From Crocinitomicaceae bacterium (GTDB taxonomy: Bacteria; Bacteroidota; Bacteroidia; Flavobacteriales_D; Sanyastnellaceae), in NCBI GenBank assembly GCA_020848015.1, contig JADLBA010000049.1:1-16666 (forward strand): a DNA stretch of 16,666 nucleotides, written 5' to 3'. Below the pieces are notes generated by a model that was not told the DNA's origin, searched no databases, and saw nothing but the letters and a program-made list of their open reading frames with translations. Shown here piece after piece: positions 7,265-14,201 of this stretch. Within the stretch, counting starts at the first letter, position 1. Every line of letters starts with the position of its first letter. Made by a program: the position numbers and the translations under genes.

Positions 7265-8911
7265 ATGATGAATATGATGATGAAGTTGCGTATTCTGGCC
7301 GTTGTGCCAATGCTTATAGTTGCCGGGCGCATCTCTGCTCAAATCGAAAACCCTGAAGCGACAACTGAAAAGTTTGCCAGCCTTCTCAACTATATTGAGC
7401 ACATGTATGTGGACTCGGTGAATGCGGAGAAGCTGACTGAAAAGGCGATCATCGCTATGCTGGAAGACCTCGACCCCCACTCTGTTTACCTTTCGAAGGA
7501 GGAATTAAAAGAGGCGAATGAACCTCTACAGGGAAGTTTTGACGGTGTGGGTATCCAGTTCAATATTCTCCACGACACTATTTATGTAGTAGAGCCGATT
7601 CAGGGAGGACCGTCAGAGCGCCTTGGCATTCGCTCAGGAGACAAAATTGTCGAAATTGAAGAAAAGGTGGTGGCTGGTATCGGAATCAAAAACAGCGATA
7701 TCATTTCTAAGTTGCGCGGCCCCCGCGGAACCAAGGTCAAGGTGGGGATTCAGCGCAAGGGCGACAAAGAAATTGCTCACTATGAAATCACTCGTGATAA
7801 AATACCGATCTATTCGATTGATGCTACATATATGGTAGCGCCGACTGTGGGTTATATCAAGGTCAGCCGATTTGCCCGCACTACGACCGACGAGTTGCAA
7901 AAGGGAATAGCAAAACTGAAAAAACAGGGAATGAAAGACCTGATCCTTGACCTGCAGGGCAACGGTGGCGGCCTCCTCACTTCTGCCATTGAGATGGGCG
8001 ATGAGTTCATTTCCGGCGACAAGTTGCTGGTATATACTCAGGGAAGGGCATTTCCTAAGGAAGAATTTCGTGCGAAAAAAAACGTGATCGGCAGCTTTGA
8101 AAAGGGACGGCTGGTGGTATTGGTAGATGAATCATCGGCTTCTGCCAGCGAAATTGTCAGCGGAGCGATTCAGGACTGGGATCGAGGGCTGATCATTGGC
8201 AGGCGATCATTTGGCAAAGGGCTGGTACAGCGTCCGATCCCTCTTCCCGACGGCAGCGCCGTACGCCTGACTGTTCAGAAATATTACACTCCGAGCGGAC
8301 GGTGTATTCAGAAATCGTACAATGATGGCGTAGATGAATATTACAAAGACAGTAAAAAACGCTATGACCACGGAGAATTTTTCTCGGTGGACAGCATCAA
8401 GATGCCTGATTCACTGAAGTATTACACTAACGTGAAGAAACGCATTGTATATGGGGGCGGAGGAATCATGCCAGACATCTTTGTTCCGTTCGATACCACA
8501 GAAAACTCGGAATACTTCTATGATCTGAGGAGAACAGGTGTCAACAGCGACTGGGCACTGACATATTCAGATGCTAACAGGGAAAAACTGCTCAAGCAAT
8601 TTCCCGACCTCACAAAATTTATAGCAGAATTTCAGATTCCGGAAAGCGGCTTAGACGAACTGATCGGGATGGCAGAAGAAAAAGAAGTACCCTTTAACGA
8701 AGAACAGTACAATACCTCGAAGCACGCGATTAAGATTCAACTAAAGGCTTTGATCGCCAGGAGCCTTTATGATAATGAGAGTTTTTACAGGGTGATCAAT
8801 GATCTTAATCCATCGTTAAAAACAGCGGTTGAAGTACTTAAGAATGGCACCTTTGACAAAAAGAATCTCGCGTATTCCGAATTTTTAGATAAAGAATCGC
8901 GCAGACCTTAA
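7265..8911 (+). CDS. C-terminal processing peptidase, S41 family (CtpA/Prc-like)
   Basis: A 548-residue exported serine protease with a Ser/Lys dyad that trims C-termini of envelope proteins. Residues 1-25 form a signal peptide (basic start, hydrophobic core, ISA-Q cleavage site). A conserved S41 N-terminal helical segment, containing MLEDLDPHSVYLS (65-77), is followed by a PDZ domain (about 87-168: GSFDGVGIQF, RSGDKIVEIE, KLRGPRGTKV). The catalytic core is about 190-350. The nucleophile Ser293 is in ESSASASE, the general base Lys318 in SFGKGLVQ, and Asp304 matches the conserved Asp after the nucleophile. The C-terminal 150 residues are a Bacteroidota-typical extension. Five of the first six codons are ATG (7265, 7268, 7274, 7277, 7280), so the exact start is uncertain by up to five residues. 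It is separated from the DUF1573 gene by 33 bp. Confidence 0.94.
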   Translation: MMNMMMKLRILAVVPMLIVAGRISAQIENPEATTEKFASLLNYIEHMYVDSVNAEKLTEKAIIAMLEDLDPHSVYLSKEELKEANEPLQGSFDGVGIQFNILHDTIYVVEPIQGGPSERLGIRSGDKIVEIEEKVVAGIGIKNSDIISKLRGPRGTKVKVGIQRKGDKEIAHYEITRDKIPIYSIDATYMVAPTVGYIKVSRFARTTTDELQKGIAKLKKQGMKDLILDLQGNGGGLLTSAIEMGDEFISGDKLLVYTQGRAFPKEEFRAKKNVIGSFEKGRLVVLVDESSASASEIVSGAIQDWDRGLIIGRRSFGKGLVQRPIPLPDGSAVRLTVQKYYTPSGRCIQKSYNDGVDEYYKDSKKRYDHGEFFSVDSIKMPDSLKYYTNVKKRIVYGGGGIMPDIFVPFDTTENSEYFYDLRRTGVNSDWALTYSDANREKLLKQFPDLTKFIAEFQIPESGLDELIGMAEEKEVPFNEEQYNTSKHAIKIQLKALIARSLYDNESFYRVINDLNPSLKTAVEVLKNGTFDKKNLAYSEFLDKESRRP

Positions 8912-8918
8912 TCCTATC

Positions 8919-8926
8919 TACTTTTG
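8919..8926 (+). promoter_or_regulatory. Candidate -7 box before the DUF1573 gene
   Basis: TACTTTTG matches TAnnTTTG exactly and sits between the S41 protease stop (8911) and the ATG at 8945. The -33 region has no TTTG, so this is a weak prediction. If used, it allows the DUF1573 gene to be transcribed separately from the protease gene. Confidence 0.25.
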
Positions 8927-8944
8927 GATCAATAAAAATTAATT

Positions 8945-9499
8945 ATGAGCAACGGAATTAAAATTGGATTACTGGTGGTAATTGCTGCAGCACTTGGAAT
9001 TCTAACCTGGCGAATGATCAGGAATGATCACAATGATATTTCGAGCCGTCCGGTGATTCCGGCCACAGGTTCAACTACCGAAACTACCGATGGAGGCTTT
9101 AAGAAAGTTAAGAACACAGCAGTGGGTGAAGCTTCTAACAACAGAGCCAAAACGTCCATTATTTTTGATAATTCCGAGCATGATTTCGGAAACCTGAAAC
9201 AGGGAGATAACGCAGAGTATAGTTTTCGTTTTACCAACACAGGAAAAGAGCCGCTCATCATTGAAGACGCAAAAGGTTCATGCGGCTGTACAGTTCCATC
9301 CTACCCGAAAGAACCCATTGCTCCAGGAGCCAATGCTGAAATAAAAGTGAAATTTAGCAGTGCAAACAAGAGTGGCCCCCAAAAGAAAACGGTTACTATC
9401 ACCGCCAATACGGAGCCGATCACTTCTACACTGACCATAATGGCTAATGTTGAGGTGCCTGCCGGAAACAAGAGTTCCAGCCCGAAAGCAGCTCACTAA
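8945..9499 (+). CDS. DUF1573 domain protein with N-terminal membrane anchor
   Basis: A 184-residue protein with a hydrophobic segment at about residues 5-22, an acidic/Thr-rich linker (30-70) and one DUF1573 domain (about 72-171). The domain shows FGNLKQGDNAEYSFRFTNTG, GSCGCTVPSYP (111-121) and IAPGANAEIKVKF, the standard pattern of this immunoglobulin-like ASPM/MSP-type fold common in Bacteroidota envelope proteins. The Cys113-x-Cys115 pair is the family's conserved CGC. The membrane segment lacks a clear signal-peptidase site, so it probably serves as an anchor with the domain in the periplasm. The role is unknown; DUF1573 proteins are usually viewed as binding or structural modules. It sits 33 bp after the S41 protease, which might act in the same compartment. 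A strong terminator follows. Confidence 0.88.
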   Translation: MSNGIKIGLLVVIAAALGILTWRMIRNDHNDISSRPVIPATGSTTETTDGGFKKVKNTAVGEASNNRAKTSIIFDNSEHDFGNLKQGDNAEYSFRFTNTGKEPLIIEDAKGSCGCTVPSYPKEPIAPGANAEIKVKFSSANKSGPQKKTVTITANTEPITSTLTIMANVEVPAGNKSSSPKAAH

Positions 9500-9514
9500 A
9501 ATTTTCTTTTGATG

Positions 9515-9549
9515 AAAGGAGGGTCGCCGGTGGTGGCCCTCCTTTTTTT
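9515..9549 (+). terminator. Intrinsic terminator of the DUF1573 gene
   Basis: AAAGGAGGG (9515-9523) pairs perfectly with CCCTCCTTT (9537-9545) with a 13-nt G/C-rich loop. The T-run covers 9543-9549. It starts 16 bp after the stop codon and isolates the protease/DUF1573 unit from pfkA. Confidence 0.9.
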
Positions 9550-9676
9550 AATTGTATCTGTTGAAAACCCAGCGGGATTATTATCTGTTATAATGTTTTC
9601 TGTCTCCATATTTGGAGTTTGCCAAAGAAAATAATAGTAGCCTTCCCTGATACAATGAAAGGGAATAATCAATTCA

Positions 9677-10666
9677 ATGAAAAATAATTCTTCAATAAAG
9701 AGAATCGGAGTGCTCACCAGTGGTGGCGATGCTCCGGGAATGAATGCTGCTATAAGGGCAGTAGTACGCGGAAGTGTTTTTCACGGCGTGGAAGTGGACG
9801 GAATATTTCAGGGGTATGCCGGATTGATTTCGGGCGATTTTAAACGACTGAATGAACGTTCGGTAGCCAGAATTCTCGGAAGGGGAGGAACGATCCTGAA
9901 AAGCTCGCGCTGCGTTGATTTTATGAGTACTGAGGGAAGAAAAAAAGCGTTTGAACAAATTGTCAAAAATCAGGTGGATGCTTTGATTGCGATTGGTGGC
10001 AATGGTTCGCTTACCGGTGCTCATCTGTTGTATGAAGAATTTGGGATACCTGTCATGGGAATTCCGGGATCCATAGATAATGATCTGTTTGGAACCGATC
10101 ATTGTATCGGTTTTGATACTGCCACCAACAACGTAGTAGATGCCGTTGACAAGATCAGAGATACTGCCAACTCACACAACCGCCTTTTCTTTGTTGAGGT
10201 AATGGGGCGACGCAGCGGATTTATTGCACTCAAATCCGGAATTGCCACCGGAGCCATCGCAATCATACTTCCTGAAGACGAAATGAGTGTGGAAGAACTG
10301 GTGGAAACACTGCAAAGATCTGAAAGCAGCGGAAAAACCAGTAGCATCGTCATTGTTGCAGAAGGATCGAAGTCGGGCGGCGCTTATGCCAGAGCGCAGG
10401 CGGTAACAAAAAAATATACCCAGTATGAAACCCGTGTTTCGATCCTCGGTCACCTGCAGCGCGGTGGAGCACCGAGTTGCTACGACAGGGTGATTGCCAG
10501 TCGTATGGGTCTGGGTGCCGTAGAAGGATTACTCGAAGGAAAAAAGGATTGTATGGTGGGGATCATCAACGATAAAGAAGTCTATACCCCGCTCGAAGTA
10601 TCAATTGCTAAAAGCAATTTTCCAAACAGAGATGAGTTGCGCATAGCACGGGTACTTTCGATTTGA
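9677..10666 (+). CDS. pfkA: 6-phosphofructokinase (ATP-dependent type)
   Basis: A 329-residue cytosolic enzyme that phosphorylates fructose 6-phosphate to fructose 1,6-bisphosphate. SGGDAPGMN (residues 15-23) forms the nucleotide-binding start, PGSIDND (130-136) carries the catalytic Asp134 (E. coli Asp127), and VEVMGRRSG and LGHLQRGG are the substrate-binding motifs. Gly110 and Gly131 correspond to E. coli Gly104 and Gly124, which mark ATP rather than pyrophosphate use. The odd feature is GGNGS (107-111), where relatives have GGDGS/T; Asn109 replaces the Mg-ATP-binding Asp103. It starts 127 bp after the previous terminator, so the promoter must lie in 9550-9676, but no consensus box was recognised there. 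It is the first gene of a likely operon; gap follows 39 bp later. Confidence 0.93.
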   Translation: MKNNSSIKRIGVLTSGGDAPGMNAAIRAVVRGSVFHGVEVDGIFQGYAGLISGDFKRLNERSVARILGRGGTILKSSRCVDFMSTEGRKKAFEQIVKNQVDALIAIGGNGSLTGAHLLYEEFGIPVMGIPGSIDNDLFGTDHCIGFDTATNNVVDAVDKIRDTANSHNRLFFVEVMGRRSGFIALKSGIATGAIAIILPEDEMSVEELVETLQRSESSGKTSSIVIVAEGSKSGGAYARAQAVTKKYTQYETRVSILGHLQRGGAPSCYDRVIASRMGLGAVEGLLEGKKDCMVGIINDKEVYTPLEVSIAKSNFPNRDELRIARVLSI

Positions 10667-10705
10667 ATGAAATGAAATGAATTTAATAAAGAACAGGAGA
10701 AAAGA

Positions 10706-11686
10706 ATGAAAAAAATTGCCATCAATGGTTTTGGAAGAATCGGTCGGATGTGTTTTAGGAGTTTAATGACCAATAAAAATGTGGAAGTGGTTGCCGTTAA
10801 TGATTTGACGGATGTCCCTACCCTCGCTCATCTGCTTCGCTACGACAGTATCCATGGTAAGTTTAGATTGCCGGTAGAAGTTTCGGGTGAAGCGTTGGTA
10901 GTAAATGGCAAAAAAGTTCTCGTATTTGCGCAGAAAGATGCTGCGGCACTCCCGTGGAAAGAACTGGGGATAGACGTGGTCATCGAATCAACCGGAATTT
11001 ATACAAGCAGGGAAGGAGCCGGCAAACACATTGCTGCAGGGGCGCGCAAGGTAGTTATCAGCGCGCCGGCCACCGGCGTAAAAACGATTGTGCTCGGAGT
11101 GAATGAAGAGATGATAACTGCTGACGACACTATGCTATCCAATGCCTCCTGCACAACGAATTGTCTCGCCCCGATGGTGAAAGTGCTGCATGAAAAATTC
11201 GGAATAGAAAAAGGATACATTACTACGGTGCATGCTTATACCGCTGATCAGCGCTTGCACGATGCCCCGCACCGCGATTTGCGCAGAGCCAGAGCTGCCG
11301 GCCTGAGTATAGTGCCCACTTCTACCGGTGCTGCCAAAGCGGTAGGAGAAGTACTTCCCGCACTAAGGGGCAAACTGGACGGTGTAGCAGTGAGAGTTCC
11401 GGTTCCCGATGGATCGCTCACCGACCTTGTGGCCATTGTCAGCAGGGAGGTTACCAAAGAAGAGGTCAATGATGCCATGAATGCTGCCGCAGACGGCAAT
11501 ATGAAGGGCATTATTGAGTATTGTACCGATCCTATCGTTTCGGCTGATATCGTCGGCAACACGACTTCCTGTATTTTCGATGCTGCCCTGACTGCCGTAA
11601 ATGGCAATCTGGTAAAAATAATGGGCTGGTACGACAATGAAGCCGGATACAGCCAAAGAATATGTGACCTTGTAGAAAGAATATAA
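10706..11686 (+). CDS. gap: Glyceraldehyde-3-phosphate dehydrogenase, type I
   Basis: A 326-residue cytosolic enzyme that oxidises and phosphorylates glyceraldehyde 3-phosphate to 1,3-bisphosphoglycerate. INGFGRIGR (residues 5-13) is the NAD-binding glycine motif; Asp33 in VNDLTD favours NAD+ over NADP+. The nucleophile Cys149 sits in SNASCTTNCLAP and its partner is His176 in TTVHAYT. The C-terminal WYDNEAGYSQR motif is complete. It is slightly shorter than the usual 330-335 residues because of a compact S-loop-preceding segment. Unusually for this window it has a clear Shine-Dalgarno, AGGAG at 10695-10699, 6 nt before the ATG. It lies 39 bp after pfkA and 13 bp before the BadF-type kinase, so it is probably co-transcribed with both. 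Confidence 0.97.
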   Translation: MKKIAINGFGRIGRMCFRSLMTNKNVEVVAVNDLTDVPTLAHLLRYDSIHGKFRLPVEVSGEALVVNGKKVLVFAQKDAAALPWKELGIDVVIESTGIYTSREGAGKHIAAGARKVVISAPATGVKTIVLGVNEEMITADDTMLSNASCTTNCLAPMVKVLHEKFGIEKGYITTVHAYTADQRLHDAPHRDLRRARAAGLSIVPTSTGAAKAVGEVLPALRGKLDGVAVRVPVPDGSLTDLVAIVSREVTKEEVNDAMNAAADGNMKGIIEYCTDPIVSADIVGNTTSCIFDAALTAVNGNLVKIMGWYDNEAGYSQRICDLVERI

Positions 11687-11699
11687 TTCAACAGAAAAA

Positions 11700-12569
11700 A
11701 TGATTTTAATTGCCGATAGCGGATCAACCAAATGCGACTGGGCGCTGACAGACGTGAAAGGTACACGCCTTGGAAACTTTGAGACCATCGGGTTGAATCC
11801 TTATCACCGCAATGAGGCATCAATCGGCAAAGAGGTTGCACAAAACAGTAGCCTTGAGGGAATGGCAAATGATATCCAACAAATCTTTTTCTACGGTGCG
11901 GGATGTAGTTCTGAAAAAATGTGCTCCGTTGTTCAACGCGGATTAGCAACGGTTTTTACCAAAGCGATGATCTATGTGGATCACGATCAGAAAGGATCTG
12001 CATATACTGTGTATGACGGTGAACCCTGCATTGCGTGTATTCTCGGAACTGGAAGCAATTCATGTTTTTTTGACGGAAAAAATACCCGTGAAGAAGTGCC
12101 CTCATTGGCGTATATTTTAGGTGACGAAGCAAGCGGTTCTTATTTTGGAAAAATCCTCCTGCGCGAATATTTTTATAAAAAACTCCCCACCGATCTGCGG
12201 AGTGCATTTGAAGAAACCTGTGAACCAGAGATAACACAAGTGCTGCACCGCGTTTACAAAATGCCCGATGCCAATGTATATCTGGCAGACTTTATGAAAT
12301 TTATCGTCCGTTTCTCCTCACATCCACACATTATTTCCTGGGCTGTTAAAGGTATGTTGGAGTTTATTGACATCCATGTGAAGTGCTATCCGGAATGGAA
12401 AACTGTTCCGGTACATTTTGTCGGATCTGTCGCATTTTATTTCGAACAAGCCCTTCAAACCGCAGCGAAACAATCGGGAATTCGACTGGGGCGAATTGTG
12501 AGGAAGCCGATTGATGGATTGGTGAATTACCATGTGAAATATATGTTTCCGGAAATGCTGAAAGCATAA
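11700..12569 (+). CDS. BadF/BadG/BcrA/BcrD-family ATPase, N-acetylglucosamine-kinase-like
   Basis: A 289-residue cytosolic protein of the ASKHA (actin/hexokinase) fold. The PHOSPHATE-1 motif DSGSTKCDW is at residues 6-14, PHOSPHATE-2 is GTGSNS (116-121), and ILGDEASGSYFG (139-150) resembles the sugar-kinase domain junction; the ADENOSINE-like VGSVAFYF lies near 242-249. This is the short Bacteroidota form commonly annotated as N-acetylglucosamine kinase or BadF-type ATPase. Phosphorylation of an amino sugar such as GlcNAc is the likeliest role but the substrate cannot be read from sequence. It lacks the Fe-S cysteines of the benzoyl-CoA reductase activators. With a 13-bp gap after gap and 28 bp before the next gene, it is embedded in a glycolytic cluster, consistent with feeding amino-sugar carbon into glycolysis. 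Confidence 0.87.
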   Translation: MILIADSGSTKCDWALTDVKGTRLGNFETIGLNPYHRNEASIGKEVAQNSSLEGMANDIQQIFFYGAGCSSEKMCSVVQRGLATVFTKAMIYVDHDQKGSAYTVYDGEPCIACILGTGSNSCFFDGKNTREEVPSLAYILGDEASGSYFGKILLREYFYKKLPTDLRSAFEETCEPEITQVLHRVYKMPDANVYLADFMKFIVRFSSHPHIISWAVKGMLEFIDIHVKCYPEWKTVPVHFVGSVAFYFEQALQTAAKQSGIRLGRIVRKPIDGLVNYHVKYMFPEMLKA

Positions 12570-12597
12570 TTCCGGGAATTCAAATAATTTTTATAAA

Positions 12598-12993
12598 ATG
12601 AAAAAAATTGCCATTATAGCTCACGACAGAATGAAACCTAAGCTCGTTGAGTTTTTGAAGGAAAGAGAAAACTGGTTGTGGGGTAGAACTTTTATTGCTA
12701 CCGGTCTTACCGCTGAATTTGTTAAACAGGGAGTAGAATTGAATGTAGAGCACGTAAATCCCGGAAGGGAAGGGGGGTTTAAGCAGTTGACCAAGATGGC
12801 TCAGGAAGGTGAATTATCTGCTGTATTTTTCTTTCGTGATCCCGAAATGGTACAAGACTATGAAGCCGAAGTGGTTGATTTTGTCAAAACCTGTATCCGC
12901 TGCAATCTCCCTCTCGCTTCTAATCCTGCAAGCGCTGAACTGCTCATCGTCGGATTGATCAAAATGGAGAATTCAACCCGCGTAAAGAACTAA
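12598..12993 (+). CDS. Methylglyoxal synthase-like protein with degenerate active site
   Basis: A 131-residue protein of the MGS-like fold, near the usual 130-150. The N-terminus KKIAIIAHDRMK, FIATGLT (residues 32-38), FFFRDP (77-82) and LPLASNPASAELLI (104-117) align well with MgsA, which converts dihydroxyacetone phosphate to methylglyoxal. With a constant offset of 10 from E. coli numbering, His9 (His19), Asp10 (Asp20), Lys13 (Lys23), Thr35 (Thr45) and Thr38 (Thr48) are kept. But catalytic Asp71 is Phe61 (GGFKQ instead of GGDQQ), His98 is Tyr88, Asp101 is Glu91, Thr47 is Leu37 and Ser65 is Pro55. Activity as methylglyoxal synthase is therefore doubtful; binding a phosphorylated ligand remains plausible. 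It is the last gene of the pfkA-gap-kinase cluster, 28 bp after its neighbour. Confidence 0.85.
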   Translation: MKKIAIIAHDRMKPKLVEFLKERENWLWGRTFIATGLTAEFVKQGVELNVEHVNPGREGGFKQLTKMAQEGELSAVFFFRDPEMVQDYEAEVVDFVKTCIRCNLPLASNPASAELLIVGLIKMENSTRVKN

Positions 12994-13281
12994 AATTTTT
13001 TCTTCTATTAAGTTTTGCAGGGTATTTATTTTCGTTAAAGGCTATGCTATTGCGACTGTGCTTTTTCGAACCACTAAAATCCGATAAAAAAATAGTCAGC
13101 TTATTTCAATTTGTAATAACAGGGCCATCAATCAGCGACCAAGCAAATGTACCGACACACTGCAGAATAGGCAATTTATAAAAATTGGGATGTCCTGTTT
13201 GTAAATCATAGAGGAATGAGGTGTGCAGAAAAAGGGATTTTTTTTTCGCAAAATTTCCTAAATTTGGCTTGTGACAAGATC
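12994..13281. other. Intergenic stretch after the glycolytic cluster
   Basis: 288 bp without a gene. It is AT-rich and holds only a short hairpin, CAATTT (13172-13177) with AAATTG (13182-13187), which has no T-run. I see no convincing terminator for the upstream cluster. A candidate -7 box at its right end is listed separately. Confidence 0.5.
13259..13266 (+). promoter_or_regulatory. Candidate -7 box of the unknown 144-residue gene
   Basis: TAAATTTG fits TAnnTTTG exactly. The region 20-28 bp upstream is a nine-T run rather than TTTG. It lies 15 bp before the ATG at 13282 and inside the longer open frame starting at 13216, which argues that the shorter start is real. Confidence 0.4.
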
Positions 13282-13716
13282 ATGGAGATTATTGCAAAGG
13301 AAAGTGGAAAGCTGGGCAGCGAGTTGCCAGCCCGCTCTCAAAGTCTGCAAGGACAGGTAGTGAAGGTGCTATTGGCTTCTTTTGAAAATTCCGGAACGGA
13401 TGCCAACCGGGAGGTGCTGTTTCGTATGAGGTGGGTAATGGATGTGTATGACAGTTCTTCGCGCCATTTATTCAATGGTTTTGCTGTGCGGAGTTTTTTA
13501 TTGAAACTTGAAAGCAGAGAAAAAATCTGGGTAGAGCAACTCTTTTCGTTGTCCAGGCAGTTGGGAGAATTTTTTAATGAAGAGTCAAAGCGAAGTGATG
13601 CATTTATTGCCGTGCGAAACCTCGATTATCTACTGTCAGCGGATGATTTTGAAAAAGGAGAAAAAGTGCTGCACCACGAAGTTGAGCGATGGACCGAGGC
13701 GGTGGAGGTACGCTGA
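13282..13716 (+). CDS. Hypothetical protein, small, mainly helical
   Basis: 144 residues from the ATG at 13282; the frame is open back to an ATG at 13216, giving 166. The shorter start is preferred because a TAAATTTG box lies between the two and the extra N-terminal residues have no conserved look. I do not recognise a family. The sequence is charged and amphipathic with few prolines or glycines, predicted to be almost all alpha helix (for example VEQLFSLSRQLGEFFNEESK), with no signal peptide, no membrane span and no cysteine in the short form, so a soluble cytosolic protein is likely. It stands alone: 288 bp after the glycolytic cluster and 47 bp before a secreted-protein gene. Codon and base use are similar to the neighbours, so it is probably native. 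Function unknown. Confidence 0.65.
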   Translation: MEIIAKESGKLGSELPARSQSLQGQVVKVLLASFENSGTDANREVLFRMRWVMDVYDSSSRHLFNGFAVRSFLLKLESREKIWVEQLFSLSRQLGEFFNEESKRSDAFIAVRNLDYLLSADDFEKGEKVLHHEVERWTEAVEVR

Positions 13717-13763
13717 ACTCTAATAATTTAGTAATTTTATTTCTTAGCTAAATACTTAATCAA

Positions 13764-14150
13764 ATGAAAACCAACATCGGGAAACTCGTTCTACTTTTTT
13801 CCTTTCTCTTCTTTTTTATTGTATCAGGGACGGCAGTCGCCCAAACACTCCAGTTCAGCAATGTGATTCTCGTAACATCCGGCTCTCCGGGAACTGTACC
13901 CACCGGTAAGGTATGGAAAGTAATGTCTGCCATGGGATCCCGGTCAACAACAGGGTCTAGTTATCCAACTTCTCACACTATTGTAGTAGGGGGAAATACG
14001 GTCAATGTTGCCTCCTTCACGGGTGGGGCATCGGGGTATTCTTGGGAAGGCTCATGCAATTTTCCTTTTTGGCTGCCGGCAGGGACAACGCTAAGTGTTT
14101 CTACGAATATCAATACGATTTCGGTGATTGAATTCACGGTGGTTCCATGA
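13764..14150 (+). CDS. Small secreted protein, beta-rich, function unknown
   Basis: 128 residues with a classic signal peptide: basic MKTNIGK, a long hydrophobic core (8-22) and a probable signal peptidase I site AVA-Q at about 26/27. The mature part is about 100 residues, rich in Ser, Thr, Gly and Val, with predicted beta strands and the recurring phrases VPTGKVWKVMSA and LPAGTTLSVSTN. From memory, similar PxGKVWKV...LPAGTTL proteins occur in Bacteroidota as secreted or surface proteins of unknown role. There is one cysteine (in GSCNF), so no disulfide within the monomer, and no T9SS-type C-terminal domain or lipobox. It sits between an unknown helical protein and a Usp gene (51 bp away), which gives little functional hint. 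Confidence 0.8.
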   Translation: MKTNIGKLVLLFSFLFFFIVSGTAVAQTLQFSNVILVTSGSPGTVPTGKVWKVMSAMGSRSTTGSSYPTSHTIVVGGNTVNVASFTGGASGYSWEGSCNFPFWLPAGTTLSVSTNINTISVIEFTVVP

Positions 14151-14201
14151 TAAAATTTGTTTTGATATGAGTTTGACTTTATATTGTACTATTTATAAAT
14201 A

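Noticed and set aside
9561..9595. TTGAAA and TATAAT boxes upstream of pfkA as an E. coli-like sigma70 promoter
   Set aside because: The spacer is about 22 bp, too long, and this lineage uses a different -33/-7 consensus, which I could not find intact here.
9609..9622. Palindrome CTCCATATTTGGAG as an operator before pfkA
   Set aside because: A 5-bp arm repeat is weak and there is no second copy or known regulator to support it.
10664..10684. Short direct repeat of GAAAT units between pfkA and gap
   Set aside because: Only two or three imperfect 5-bp units; no sign of a functional repeat or CRISPR-like array, and no CRISPR array is present elsewhere in the window.
11248..11949. 233-codon antisense open frame opposite gap and the BadF-type kinase gene
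   Set aside because: It is a shadow of two firmly identified genes; its translation has no recognisable domain and a biased composition typical of antisense frames.
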